From Betaproteobacteria bacterium TMED41 (GTDB lineage Bacteria > Pseudomonadota > Gammaproteobacteria > Burkholderiales > Burkholderiaceae_A), in assembly GCA_002167365.1 (NCBI GenBank), contig NHCU01000023.1, positions 2,459 to 21,769 of the forward strand: 19,311 nt of DNA. The letters are read 5' to 3'. This document shows, piece by piece, positions 1 through 6,368 of this stretch. The notes under the pieces are model-generated. The model made no database searches. It was not told the origin of the DNA and saw only the letters and a list, made by a program, of their open reading frames with translations. Position 1 is the first letter of the stretch. Each line of letters begins with the position of its first letter. Made by a program: the position numbers and the translations under genes.

Positions 1-593
1 TCTAAGATCTCTTGTTTTTCTTCTATTTTCAAAGGCAAGTGGGCAGCAATTGTGTCAGCAAATCTACCAGTATCCTCGACCCCTGAAAGACTATTTATAA
101 GTTCGGTAGGAACCTTTTTGTTAAGTTTGACAAACTGTTCAAACTGATTAATTAATGCTCGACGTAAAGCTTCCAACTCCGGGCCTTGATTCGCATCGTT
201 TTTTTGAGGGGTGCAGGTAACTGATAAAAATTCATCTGAACTAGTTAATTTCTCGATTGTTGCTCTCTCAACACCTTCAACCAAAACCTTTACTGTTCCA
301 TCTGGAAGTTTGAGCATTTGTAAAATACTTGCTAAACAGCCAATTTTATATAAATCTTCAAACAATGGCTCGTCTTCAGATGCACTTTTTTGAGTAGCCA
401 AAAGAATATTCTTTGCGCCTTCCATAGCCACTTCCATAGCCTTAATGGACTTTGGTCGTCCAACAAAAAGTGGTACCACCATATGAGGAAAAACAACTAC
501 ATCCCTGAGAGGTAGAAGCGGGGTATTACTGTTATCCAATTGATTTTCAGGGTTTTCTAATTGGTCTTGCTTTGAGTCTTCTGTTTTGGACAT
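1..593 (-). CDS. lon: Lon protease, N-terminal part (gene runs off the left edge)
   Basis: Lon is a cytoplasmic ATP-dependent serine protease (AAA+ plus Ser-Lys protease) that degrades misfolded and selected regulatory proteins. Only the first 197 codons are here. They cover most of the N-terminal LON substrate-binding domain. The ATPase and protease domains lie outside the window, so catalytic residues cannot be checked. After a roughly 24-residue acidic, polar leader comes the family hallmark LPLRDVVVFPHM (from residue 27), followed by PLFVGRP and later KVLVEGVERA. The ATG at 593-591 is the natural start; no clear Shine-Dalgarno sequence precedes it. It lies 115 bases downstream of clpX in the same direction. 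That AT-rich gap could hold its own promoter, but I found no convincing sigma-70 or heat-shock (CTTGAAA/CCCCAT) boxes. The order tig-clpP-clpX-lon is classic for Proteobacteria. Confidence 0.96.
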   Translation of the reverse strand, partial: MSKTEDSKQDQLENPENQLDNSNTPLLPLRDVVVFPHMVVPLFVGRPKSIKAMEVAMEGAKNILLATQKSASEDEPLFEDLYKIGCLASILQMLKLPDGTVKVLVEGVERATIEKLTSSDEFLSVTCTPQKNDANQGPELEALRRALINQFEQFVKLNKKVPTELINSLSGVEDTGRFADTIAAHLPLKIEEKQEIL

Positions 594-708
594 GATCGGC
601 TATCTATAAAAGTCATTTAAAAGTAAATCGGAAGTGAAAGTCATAATTTGATAAAAAAAGCAAAAATACCACACTTAATATGTTGGGCTTGATTGAAAAA
701 AAACAACA

Positions 709-2001
709 TCAACCTTTTCTGGCCTTGCTTCGAGTAATTCTTGGTGCATCCTCATAAATTAATAATGGATCAACACAATCATTTATTACATTTTCTTCAA
801 CAACAACCTTTGTGACATTTTTTAGTGATGGGAGATCATACATTGTGTTCAGAAGGCTATACTCTAATATGGATCTTAGACCTCTTGCTCCAGTCCTTCT
901 TTTCAAAGCTTTCTGAGCAACAGCAGTCAATGCAGAGGGCCTAATCTCAAGATCAACTCCATCCATTTCAAATAAAGATTGATACTGCTTGATCAACGCA
1001 TTTTTTGGCTTTTGTAAAATCTCAATAAGAGCGGCTTCATCAAGTTCATCCAGTGTGGCAACTACTGGAAGTCTTCCTACTAACTCTGGTATTAATCCAA
1101 ATTTAGTTAAATCTTCAGGCTCAACATCCCTAAAAAGTGAACCTAAATCACGATCACTTGGTGATCTTACCTCTGCCCCAAACCCTATGGAGGTTTTCTC
1201 AGTTCTTCCCCTTATTACCTTATCCAAACCGTCAAATGCTCCCCCACAAATAAATAGAATATTAGTTGTATCAATTTGAACAAAATCTTGGTTTGGGTGT
1301 TTTCTACCCCCTTGGGGTGGAATCGAGGCAACTGTTCCCTCAATTAACTTTAGCAATGCTTGTTGAACACCCTCACCAGAAACATCTCTTGTAATGGAGG
1401 GGTTATCCGATTTTCTGGATACTTTATCAATTTCGTCAATATAAACAATTCCATGTTGTGCTTGATCAATTTCGTAATTACAGTTTTGTAAGAGTTTTTG
1501 AATGATATTTTCAACATCTTCACCAACATAACCTGCCTCAGTCAGAGTTGTGGCATCAGCTATAACAAAGGGCACATTAAGATATTTTGCAAGAGTTTGT
1601 GCAAGCAAAGTCTTTCCCGATCCTGTTGGTCCTATCATTAGAATGTTGCTTTTAGATAGTTCAACACTGGACTTTTTGTCAGGGCTCTCATTCTGATTTC
1701 GAAGTCTTTTGTAGTGATTATAAACAGCAACTGCTAAATTGATTTTGGCTTCAGACTGACCAATGACATATTGGTCTAAAAATTTAGTTATTTCCTTTGG
1801 ACTAGGCAAACTTTGATTCTCTGATTGTTTTGGGTTTTCAGCCTCAATCTCGTCACGAACAATTTCATTGCACAAATCAATGCATTCGTCACAAATATAA
1901 ACAGAAGGACCAGCAATTAATTTTTTTACTTCATGCTGACTCTTTCCACAAAAAGAGCAGTATAGTAATTTTTCACTATCACTTTTCTTTTTATCCGACA
2001 T
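709..2001 (-). CDS. clpX: ClpX, ATP-binding unfoldase subunit of the ClpXP protease
   Basis: ClpX is a hexameric AAA+ unfoldase that recognises tagged substrates (for example SsrA-tagged proteins) and threads them into ClpP. The 430-residue protein is full length for the family. It has an N-terminal C4 zinc-binding domain (Cys15, Cys18, Cys37, Cys40), Walker A GPTGSGKT at 124-131, the substrate-gripping pore loop GYVG at 157-160, and Walker B ending in DE at 189-190. It also has the GGRKH loop and an IGF loop (TSIGFGAEV) that docks on ClpP. The ATG start is preceded by AAGGA eight bases upstream. The gene follows clpP after a 41-base gap and is probably cotranscribed with it. All key motifs are intact, so an active unfoldase is expected. 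Confidence 0.98.
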   Translation of the reverse strand: MSDKKKSDSEKLLYCSFCGKSQHEVKKLIAGPSVYICDECIDLCNEIVRDEIEAENPKQSENQSLPSPKEITKFLDQYVIGQSEAKINLAVAVYNHYKRLRNQNESPDKKSSVELSKSNILMIGPTGSGKTLLAQTLAKYLNVPFVIADATTLTEAGYVGEDVENIIQKLLQNCNYEIDQAQHGIVYIDEIDKVSRKSDNPSITRDVSGEGVQQALLKLIEGTVASIPPQGGRKHPNQDFVQIDTTNILFICGGAFDGLDKVIRGRTEKTSIGFGAEVRSPSDRDLGSLFRDVEPEDLTKFGLIPELVGRLPVVATLDELDEAALIEILQKPKNALIKQYQSLFEMDGVDLEIRPSALTAVAQKALKRRTGARGLRSILEYSLLNTMYDLPSLKNVTKVVVEENVINDCVDPLLIYEDAPRITRSKARKG

Positions 2002-2042
2002 AAAATTTGTCCTTGAAAGTCATATTGGTAAATTTGTCAAAA

Positions 2043-2654
2043 TTAAGAGTCTCTAGTTTCTAAAACCTTGTCAATAATTCCATACTTCAAAGCTTCATCA
2101 GCAGACATAAAATTATCTCTGTCAGTGTCTTTTGCAATGGTTTTTAACGATTGGCCAGTTCTTTCAGACAATATTTTATTCAGTCTTTCTCTTAAGGACA
2201 AAATTTCTTTGGCATGAATCTCTATATCACTTGCCTGCCCAGAGACTCCGCCCATAGGTTGATGAATCATTATTCTGCTGTTAGGTAAAGCAAATCTCTT
2301 TTTGTTTTCACCTGCGGTTAATAAAAATGCCCCCATGCTAGCCGCCATTCCAATACAAAGCGTACTGACGTGAGGTTTAATAAACTTCATTGTGTCAAAT
2401 ACTGCAAGCCCCGCAGATACAGAACCTCCTGGTGAGTTTATGTAAAGCGAAACATCTTTATCTGTGTTCTCAGATTCAAGAAATAAAAGCTGAGCTATAA
2501 CAAGGTTGGCAACTTGATCATCAATTGGACCAACAAGAAAAATCACACGCTCCTTTAAAAGACGTGAATAGATGTCGTAGGCTCTTTCGCCTCTTCCAGA
2601 TTGCTCAATAACTACTGGGACCATTCCCAAACCTTCCACTATTTTTTTATTCAC
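2043..2654 (-). CDS. clpP: ClpP, proteolytic subunit of the Clp protease (GTG start)
   Basis: ClpP forms the tetradecameric serine peptidase chamber used by ClpX (and ClpA where present). The 203-residue product has the complete catalytic triad: Ser106 in GMAASMGA, His131 in MIHQPMGG and Asp180 in DTDRDNF. The conserved VIEQSGRGERAYDIYSRLL segment lies near the N-terminus. The start is read as GTG at 2654-2652. It overlaps the tig stop as GTGA, has GGAGG seven bases upstream inside tig, and yields the usual short leader before GLGMVPVVIEQ. The only nearby ATG, at codon 11, would remove conserved residues. The overlap suggests translational coupling to trigger factor. The protein is ordinary in length and motifs. 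Confidence 0.98.
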   Translation of the reverse strand: MNKKIVEGLGMVPVVIEQSGRGERAYDIYSRLLKERVIFLVGPIDDQVANLVIAQLLFLESENTDKDVSLYINSPGGSVSAGLAVFDTMKFIKPHVSTLCIGMAASMGAFLLTAGENKKRFALPNSRIMIHQPMGGVSGQASDIEIHAKEILSLRERLNKILSERTGQSLKTIAKDTDRDNFMSADEALKYGIIDKVLETRDS

Positions 2655-4006
2655 CCCTTAGCCTCCGACTCAGAACCTTTAGTTGCATCTTGTAATAATT
2701 CCTGTACTGGCACTGTCACCTCTTCAATTTTAGCTTCACTCAAAATCCACTTAGCTACTCCTCTTTCCAAAGCCATTGCTTCGGCCTGAGCTCTTCTTTT
2801 TGGGTCTTCTAAAAACCACTTCTTAAATGCAACAGGATCTTCATAAACCCCACTCATTTCATCGACAATTAAAGAAATTTCTTCATCAGACGGCTCTAAT
2901 TTTTCCTTTTTTATTATTTCCCCAACCACTAGTCCCAGTTTAACTCTTCGCTCAGCTCTTTCTTTAAAAAGATCGGCTGGTAAATCCTTATCATCAGTAT
3001 TCATACCTTTAGATTTGAGTTCTACTTTTGTCGAATCAGCCAATCTTTGGCTTTCTTGGGTAATCATTACTTTTGGAAGTTCACAATCTGTTGCAGCCAT
3101 TAATGCATCAAGAGCAGAGTTGTGGGTTCTAATCAAGCACCTGTTGGCAGACTCTCTAATTAGATTCTCCTTAACATCCTTTTTTAATTTTTCGACACCA
3201 CCCGAATCTATACCAAAATCTTTTGCAAAAGCATCATCCAGCTTAGGTATTTTAGGCTCTCCGACCCGATGCAATTTTATATAAAACTCTACATTCTTTC
3301 CTGCCAACTCTTTGGCAGGATAATCCTCAGGGAAGTTAATTTTTTCTGTTTTTGTTTCACCGACTTTCATTCCAACAACAACACTATCAAATTCATTAAT
3401 CATACGACCAGTATCAAGAACATAAACGAAATTCTCAGCATTTCCTCCTTGGAACTCTTTACCATCAATCTTCCCATTAAAGTCAATGCTGATTTCATCT
3501 CCAGATTTTGCGTCTCTACTCACATCAATATATTGGGTTTTTTGCTTTCTAAGCGAATCAAGTGTCAGATCAACATCACTATCCCCAACTTCGCAAATAG
3601 ATTTCTTTACAACTATTTTTTTCCTGTCAGGTAAATTAATTTCAGGCATCACTTCTAGTACAACATTAAACTCTATTTCTTTGATTTCTGAAGGCTCATT
3701 ATTTTTAGTCTCAACGGGGTTGATTTTTGGGGGGCCTGCTGGAATAAGCTTTTTTTCAGAGATAGCTTTCTCATAAGCTATTGTTATTACATCATTCATA
3801 GCTTCTGACTGAGCTTGAACACCATAATTTTGGTGCAAAACTTTAGTTGGAACTTTTCCTGGTCTAAAGCCAGGTATTTTAGCGTTCTTTCCCATTCGTT
3901 TCAATTGAATAGAAACAGCTTTGTCAACATCAGACATGAGGATTTTAATAATAAATTCTTTTTCTAATGGTAGAACTTTATCCGCCTGTGGTTTTTCAGA
4001 AGTCAT
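2651..4006 (-). CDS. tig: Trigger factor, ribosome-bound chaperone and peptidyl-prolyl isomerase
   Basis: Trigger factor binds ribosomal protein uL23 at the exit tunnel and shields nascent chains. The 451-residue protein shows the family layout. The N-terminal ribosome-binding domain carries the signature GFRPGKVP at 46-53. A central FKBP-type domain follows (EISIDFNGKIDGKEFQGG through the GMKVGE region, roughly residues 160-250). The C-terminal half is a long helical, charged chaperone domain. The ATG at 4006-4004 gives a start about 14 residues before the usual beginning of the first strand (LEKEFIIKI), slightly longer than many homologues. Only a weak AGGA sits just before it. It is followed without a gap by clpP (GTGA overlap) and preceded by a 104-base AT-rich gap in which I could not define a convincing promoter. 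Confidence 0.97.
   Translation of the reverse strand: MTSEKPQADKVLPLEKEFIIKILMSDVDKAVSIQLKRMGKNAKIPGFRPGKVPTKVLHQNYGVQAQSEAMNDVITIAYEKAISEKKLIPAGPPKINPVETKNNEPSEIKEIEFNVVLEVMPEINLPDRKKIVVKKSICEVGDSDVDLTLDSLRKQKTQYIDVSRDAKSGDEISIDFNGKIDGKEFQGGNAENFVYVLDTGRMINEFDSVVVGMKVGETKTEKINFPEDYPAKELAGKNVEFYIKLHRVGEPKIPKLDDAFAKDFGIDSGGVEKLKKDVKENLIRESANRCLIRTHNSALDALMAATDCELPKVMITQESQRLADSTKVELKSKGMNTDDKDLPADLFKERAERRVKLGLVVGEIIKKEKLEPSDEEISLIVDEMSGVYEDPVAFKKWFLEDPKRRAQAEAMALERGVAKWILSEAKIEEVTVPVQELLQDATKGSESEAKG
2662..2666 (-). promoter_or_regulatory. Shine-Dalgarno GGAGG that sets the clpP GTG start
   Basis: GGAGG on the minus strand lies inside the last codons of tig, seven bases before the GTG of clpP. 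It is the strongest Shine-Dalgarno match I saw in the window and supports the GTG start over the ATG ten codons later. Confidence 0.75.
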
Positions 4007-4110
4007 AATCCTAATTATTTTTTCTTTAATTAACTAAATTTGTACCATGAATTAAAAAACTGTGCTCTAAACTTACGAGTTTTCAATGAAAAATTCTTAT
4101 TTATAATTTT

Positions 4111-4392
4111 TTATTCACTACTTTGATGATCTATAGTTTTTTCCCTGTTTACATTAGCTTCCAATACCTTTATTCTTTTTTGTAATTTTTCTATCAACAA
4201 ATAAACACTCAGAAATGATAACAGTGAACCTAGCATAATGCTGTAAGCTACAATATCTATGCTAATTGATGGAGCACCTTTGGAAAAAAATTCATTGCCA
4301 TAGAGTATTGAACTGCCACTCAAGTAAACCAAACCGTAGATACCATAATCTGGTAGCTTTTTTGCTAGTTTGTAAGTTTCAGGTCCAGACAT
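4111..4392 (-). CDS. Small predicted membrane protein of unknown function
   Basis: I do not recognise the family. The 93-residue product has a hydrophobic stretch at about 16-32 (rich in Gly, Tyr and Leu, a weak membrane segment) and a clear transmembrane helix at about 46-67 (IVAYSIMLGSLLSFLSVYLL). A short charged heptad-like helix follows (EKLQKRIKVLEANV, 68-81), then a polar tail. This suggests a membrane anchor with a small coiled-coil-like cytoplasmic segment. Two things support it as a real gene: a good AAGGT ribosome-binding site eight bases before the ATG, and its fit between tRNA-Leu and tig on the same strand. There is no signal peptide cleavage site and no catalytic motif that I can see. 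It may be cotranscribed with the tRNA, since no terminator separates them. Confidence 0.75.
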   Translation of the reverse strand: MSGPETYKLAKKLPDYGIYGLVYLSGSSILYGNEFFSKGAPSISIDIVAYSIMLGSLLSFLSVYLLIEKLQKRIKVLEANVNREKTIDHQSSE

Positions 4393-4444
4393 ATTATTCT
4401 ACCTTAATGGTAATTCATGGTTTTTTTTATTCCATCGACAAACT

Positions 4445-4529
4445 TGGTGCGAAGGGGGGGACTCGAACCCCCACACCTTGCGGCGTCAGGACCTAAACCT
4501 GGTGCGTCTACCAATTTCGCCACCTTCGC
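4445..4529 (-). tRNA. tRNA-Leu with anticodon UAG, CCA end encoded
   Basis: The minus strand folds into a complete class II tRNA. The 7-bp acceptor stem is GCGAAGG with CCTTCGC, and the D arm is GCG...GGTAGACGC. The anticodon loop TTTAGGT puts TAG at 4495-4493. The long variable arm is CGCC-GCAA-GGTG, and the T arm is GGGGG-TTCGAGT-CCCCC. Discriminator A and CCA are encoded at 4448-4445. The long variable arm, discriminator A and UAG anticodon identify leucine (CUN codons). The outermost anticodon-stem pair (27-43) is C with A, a mismatch. The tRNA is the first element of the minus-strand block leading to tig and clpPX. Confidence 0.97.
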
Positions 4530-4540
4530 GTAATGTTGCA

Positions 4541-4546
4541 ATTGTA
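4541..4546 (-). promoter_or_regulatory. Possible -10 box for the tRNA-Leu transcript
   Basis: TACAAT on the minus strand ends 11 bases before the tRNA 5' end, which would put transcription start about 5 bases upstream of the mature tRNA. An A/T-only tract lies further upstream, but no good -35 hexamer is seen at 16-18 bases, so this is weak. Confidence 0.3.
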
Positions 4547-4590
4547 TTTGTACTGAATAAAAAAATTTTTAACTTCTATTTATAAATATT

Positions 4591-5526
4591 ATGACAGTAA
4601 AAGGTTTAACAAAGAAAATTCATGCAACTGATCATTATGAAAACTTTCCTGTTGCTTCGTTCATAATACCCAAAAAACTCAAAAAACATTTCATTAGTGT
4701 CTATAATTTTGCAAGACTAGCTGACGATATTGCTGATGAAGGTGAAATAGAATCGGGGGAGAGAATCAGATTGCTACAGTTGTTTGATGACGTTTTAAAC
4801 AACAAAAAAAGTTCGTTATCAAATGCTGACAATGTCTCAATGACAGAGAGAAAGATAATAACTACTGCAAATTCTGCAAAGCACCATCTTGCTGAATTGG
4901 GAGTTTCAAACAAATCATTGTCCAAACTACTTATCGCTTTTCGCCATGATGCAAATTTTACAGTTTTTGAAAGTTGGCAAAAAGTTTTTGAATACTGCGA
5001 GAACTCTGCCAACCCTATTGGGAGGATACTTTTAGGTATTTTTGGAATAACTAATTCACAAAAAAATCAACAAAACCAATTAGACATACTTTACTTAAAG
5101 TCTGACGCTATTTGCACGGGCCTTCAAATTGTGAATTTTGCGCAAGATGCTGCTGAAGATGACAAAAGAGGTCGGCCAACTTTTCCCAAAGAAATATGGC
5201 CCCAAAAATTACAAGGTATGCAAAAATATCGATTTTCAACACTTTCCAATGCAGAAAAAGCGAATTTAATTGAAAATATGGTTTTAATTGGAAGGCAAAA
5301 ATTATCTGAAGGGAGTGATTTACCAAAGCTATTGATGAACAGGGATCTGGACCACTCATTCAGATGCGCTCTGGAAATATCCCTAATAATTGAGTGTGGC
5401 TTACATATTTGTGAAAAAATTACTGCGAATCCCAATATTGTTTGGTCAAAACCCCCTAGATTAAAGCTATTAAACCTGCCAAAACTCTTTTTTTCAGCAC
5501 TTTTGAATGTTATTTTAAAAGGATGA
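4591..5526 (+). CDS. hpnC: HpnC, hydroxysqualene synthase (squalene/phytoene synthase family)
   Basis: This protein belongs to the trans-isoprenyl diphosphate head-to-head synthase family. In the HpnCDE route, HpnC converts presqualene diphosphate to hydroxysqualene. The 311-residue sequence opens with HYENFPVAS, the usual HpnC N-terminus. It carries the two metal/diphosphate motifs of the family, DDIAD at 45-49 and QDAAEDDKRGRP at 185-196 (Asp186 and Asp190). It was called HpnC rather than HpnD from the ENFPVAS start, the GRPTFP segment after the second motif, and its place as first of three genes. No Shine-Dalgarno sequence precedes the ATG. It overlaps hpnD by four bases (ATGA), so the two are translationally coupled. 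The protein lacks membrane segments and is expected to be cytosolic or peripheral. Confidence 0.92.
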   Translation: MTVKGLTKKIHATDHYENFPVASFIIPKKLKKHFISVYNFARLADDIADEGEIESGERIRLLQLFDDVLNNKKSSLSNADNVSMTERKIITTANSAKHHLAELGVSNKSLSKLLIAFRHDANFTVFESWQKVFEYCENSANPIGRILLGIFGITNSQKNQQNQLDILYLKSDAICTGLQIVNFAQDAAEDDKRGRPTFPKEIWPQKLQGMQKYRFSTLSNAEKANLIENMVLIGRQKLSEGSDLPKLLMNRDLDHSFRCALEISLIIECGLHICEKITANPNIVWSKPPRLKLLNLPKLFFSALLNVILKG

Positions 5527-6362
5527 GTCCTGAAGAATACTGCCATGACAAGGTTGCAAGAAGCGGATCAAATTTTGTTGGTGCTTTTGCTCTACTTGGA
5601 AAAGAACAGCGTTCAAGCATTGAGGCAGTTTATGCTTTTTGTCGTGAGATTGATGATATTGCTGATGAATGCTCTGACAGGGATCTCGCAAGGCTAAAGT
5701 TATCTTGGTGGAAAAATGAAGTTGAGAAAAACTTCACAACATCATCAAATCATCCTGTATTGAGAGCACTAAAAAATCCAATTGAGAAATTTTCACTTCC
5801 GAAAAATGATTTTCTTGCAGTTGTTGATGGCGTGATGATGGATCTATCTCAAAAACCTTTCACTAACTGGACAGAACTAAACTCATACTGCGACAAAGTG
5901 GCTGGAGCGGTTGGGAGACTATCGACAAGAATTTTCGGGCCTGTAAACGATCAAATTTTGGAATATGCAAGTCTTCTTGGTAGGGCTTGTCAATATACTA
6001 ATATTTTAAGGGATATAGGTGAAGATGCCAAGAAACAAAGATATTATTTGCCTATTTCACTATTAGAAAAATACGGATTTAACACTACAACAATTACCTT
6101 AGGTGATATCTCTAACTTTAAAAAAATGTGTGAAGAAATGGCATCAATCAATCACAATTTGTACGAAGAAGCGTTCCAGATATTACCCAAGAAAGATTAT
6201 TCTAAGCAAAGAGCTGGCATAGTAATGGGAGTTATTTATAGAGGACTTTTGAGAACTATTGAAAATTCGCATTACGAAGTTTTAGAGAACAAAATATCAC
6301 TTACTCCAATAAGAAAATTTTGGATAGCATGGAAAGCCTCCTGGGGGTCAATTCCAAGATAG
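5523..6362 (+). CDS. hpnD: HpnD, presqualene diphosphate synthase
   Basis: HpnD joins two farnesyl diphosphates to form presqualene diphosphate, the first step of the HpnCDE route. The 279-residue protein begins MSPEEYC, as typical HpnD proteins do. The first aspartate-rich motif is DDIAD at 44-48 after YAFCREI. The family signature YCDKVAGAVG is at 122-131. The second motif NILRDIGED is at 160-168, followed by RYYLP. Length is typical. The ATG overlaps the hpnC stop as ATGA. The purine run AAAAGG abuts the start codon, too close to act as a normal ribosome-binding site, so reinitiation after hpnC is likely. The stop is six bases before hpnE, consistent with one operon. Confidence 0.94.
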   Translation: MSPEEYCHDKVARSGSNFVGAFALLGKEQRSSIEAVYAFCREIDDIADECSDRDLARLKLSWWKNEVEKNFTTSSNHPVLRALKNPIEKFSLPKNDFLAVVDGVMMDLSQKPFTNWTELNSYCDKVAGAVGRLSTRIFGPVNDQILEYASLLGRACQYTNILRDIGEDAKKQRYYLPISLLEKYGFNTTTITLGDISNFKKMCEEMASINHNLYEEAFQILPKKDYSKQRAGIVMGVIYRGLLRTIENSHYEVLENKISLTPIRKFWIAWKASWGSIPR

Positions 6363-6368
6363 GTAAAA

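Noticed and set aside
594..708. Imperfect inverted repeat (CCAACA ... TGTGG) and possible heat-shock promoter before lon
   Set aside because: The repeat has a mismatch or bulge in a very short stem, and no CTTGAAA/CCCCAT-type pair or well-spaced sigma-70 boxes could be found by eye.
3269..3634. Open frame of 121 codons on the plus strand opposite tig
   Set aside because: Antisense to the FKBP domain of trigger factor; composition reflects the complement of that gene.
4393..4410. Hairpin TACC-ATTAA-GGTA that might mask the ribosome-binding site of the small membrane protein gene
   Set aside because: A four-pair stem of mostly weak pairs is too unstable to count as a regulatory element without covariation.
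4266..4496. Plus-strand open frame running into the tRNA-Leu gene
   Set aside because: It overlaps the small membrane protein gene and ends inside the complement of a complete tRNA, so it is not a plausible protein gene.
4445..4590. tRNA-Leu as an attachment site for an integrated element
   Set aside because: No copy of the tRNA 3' end, integrase or foreign-looking block was found in the window; the neighbouring genes are ordinary chromosomal ones.
5124..5546. Open frame of 140 codons on the minus strand opposite hpnC
   Set aside because: Fully antisense to the conserved hpnC coding region, with no recognisable domain or ribosome-binding site.
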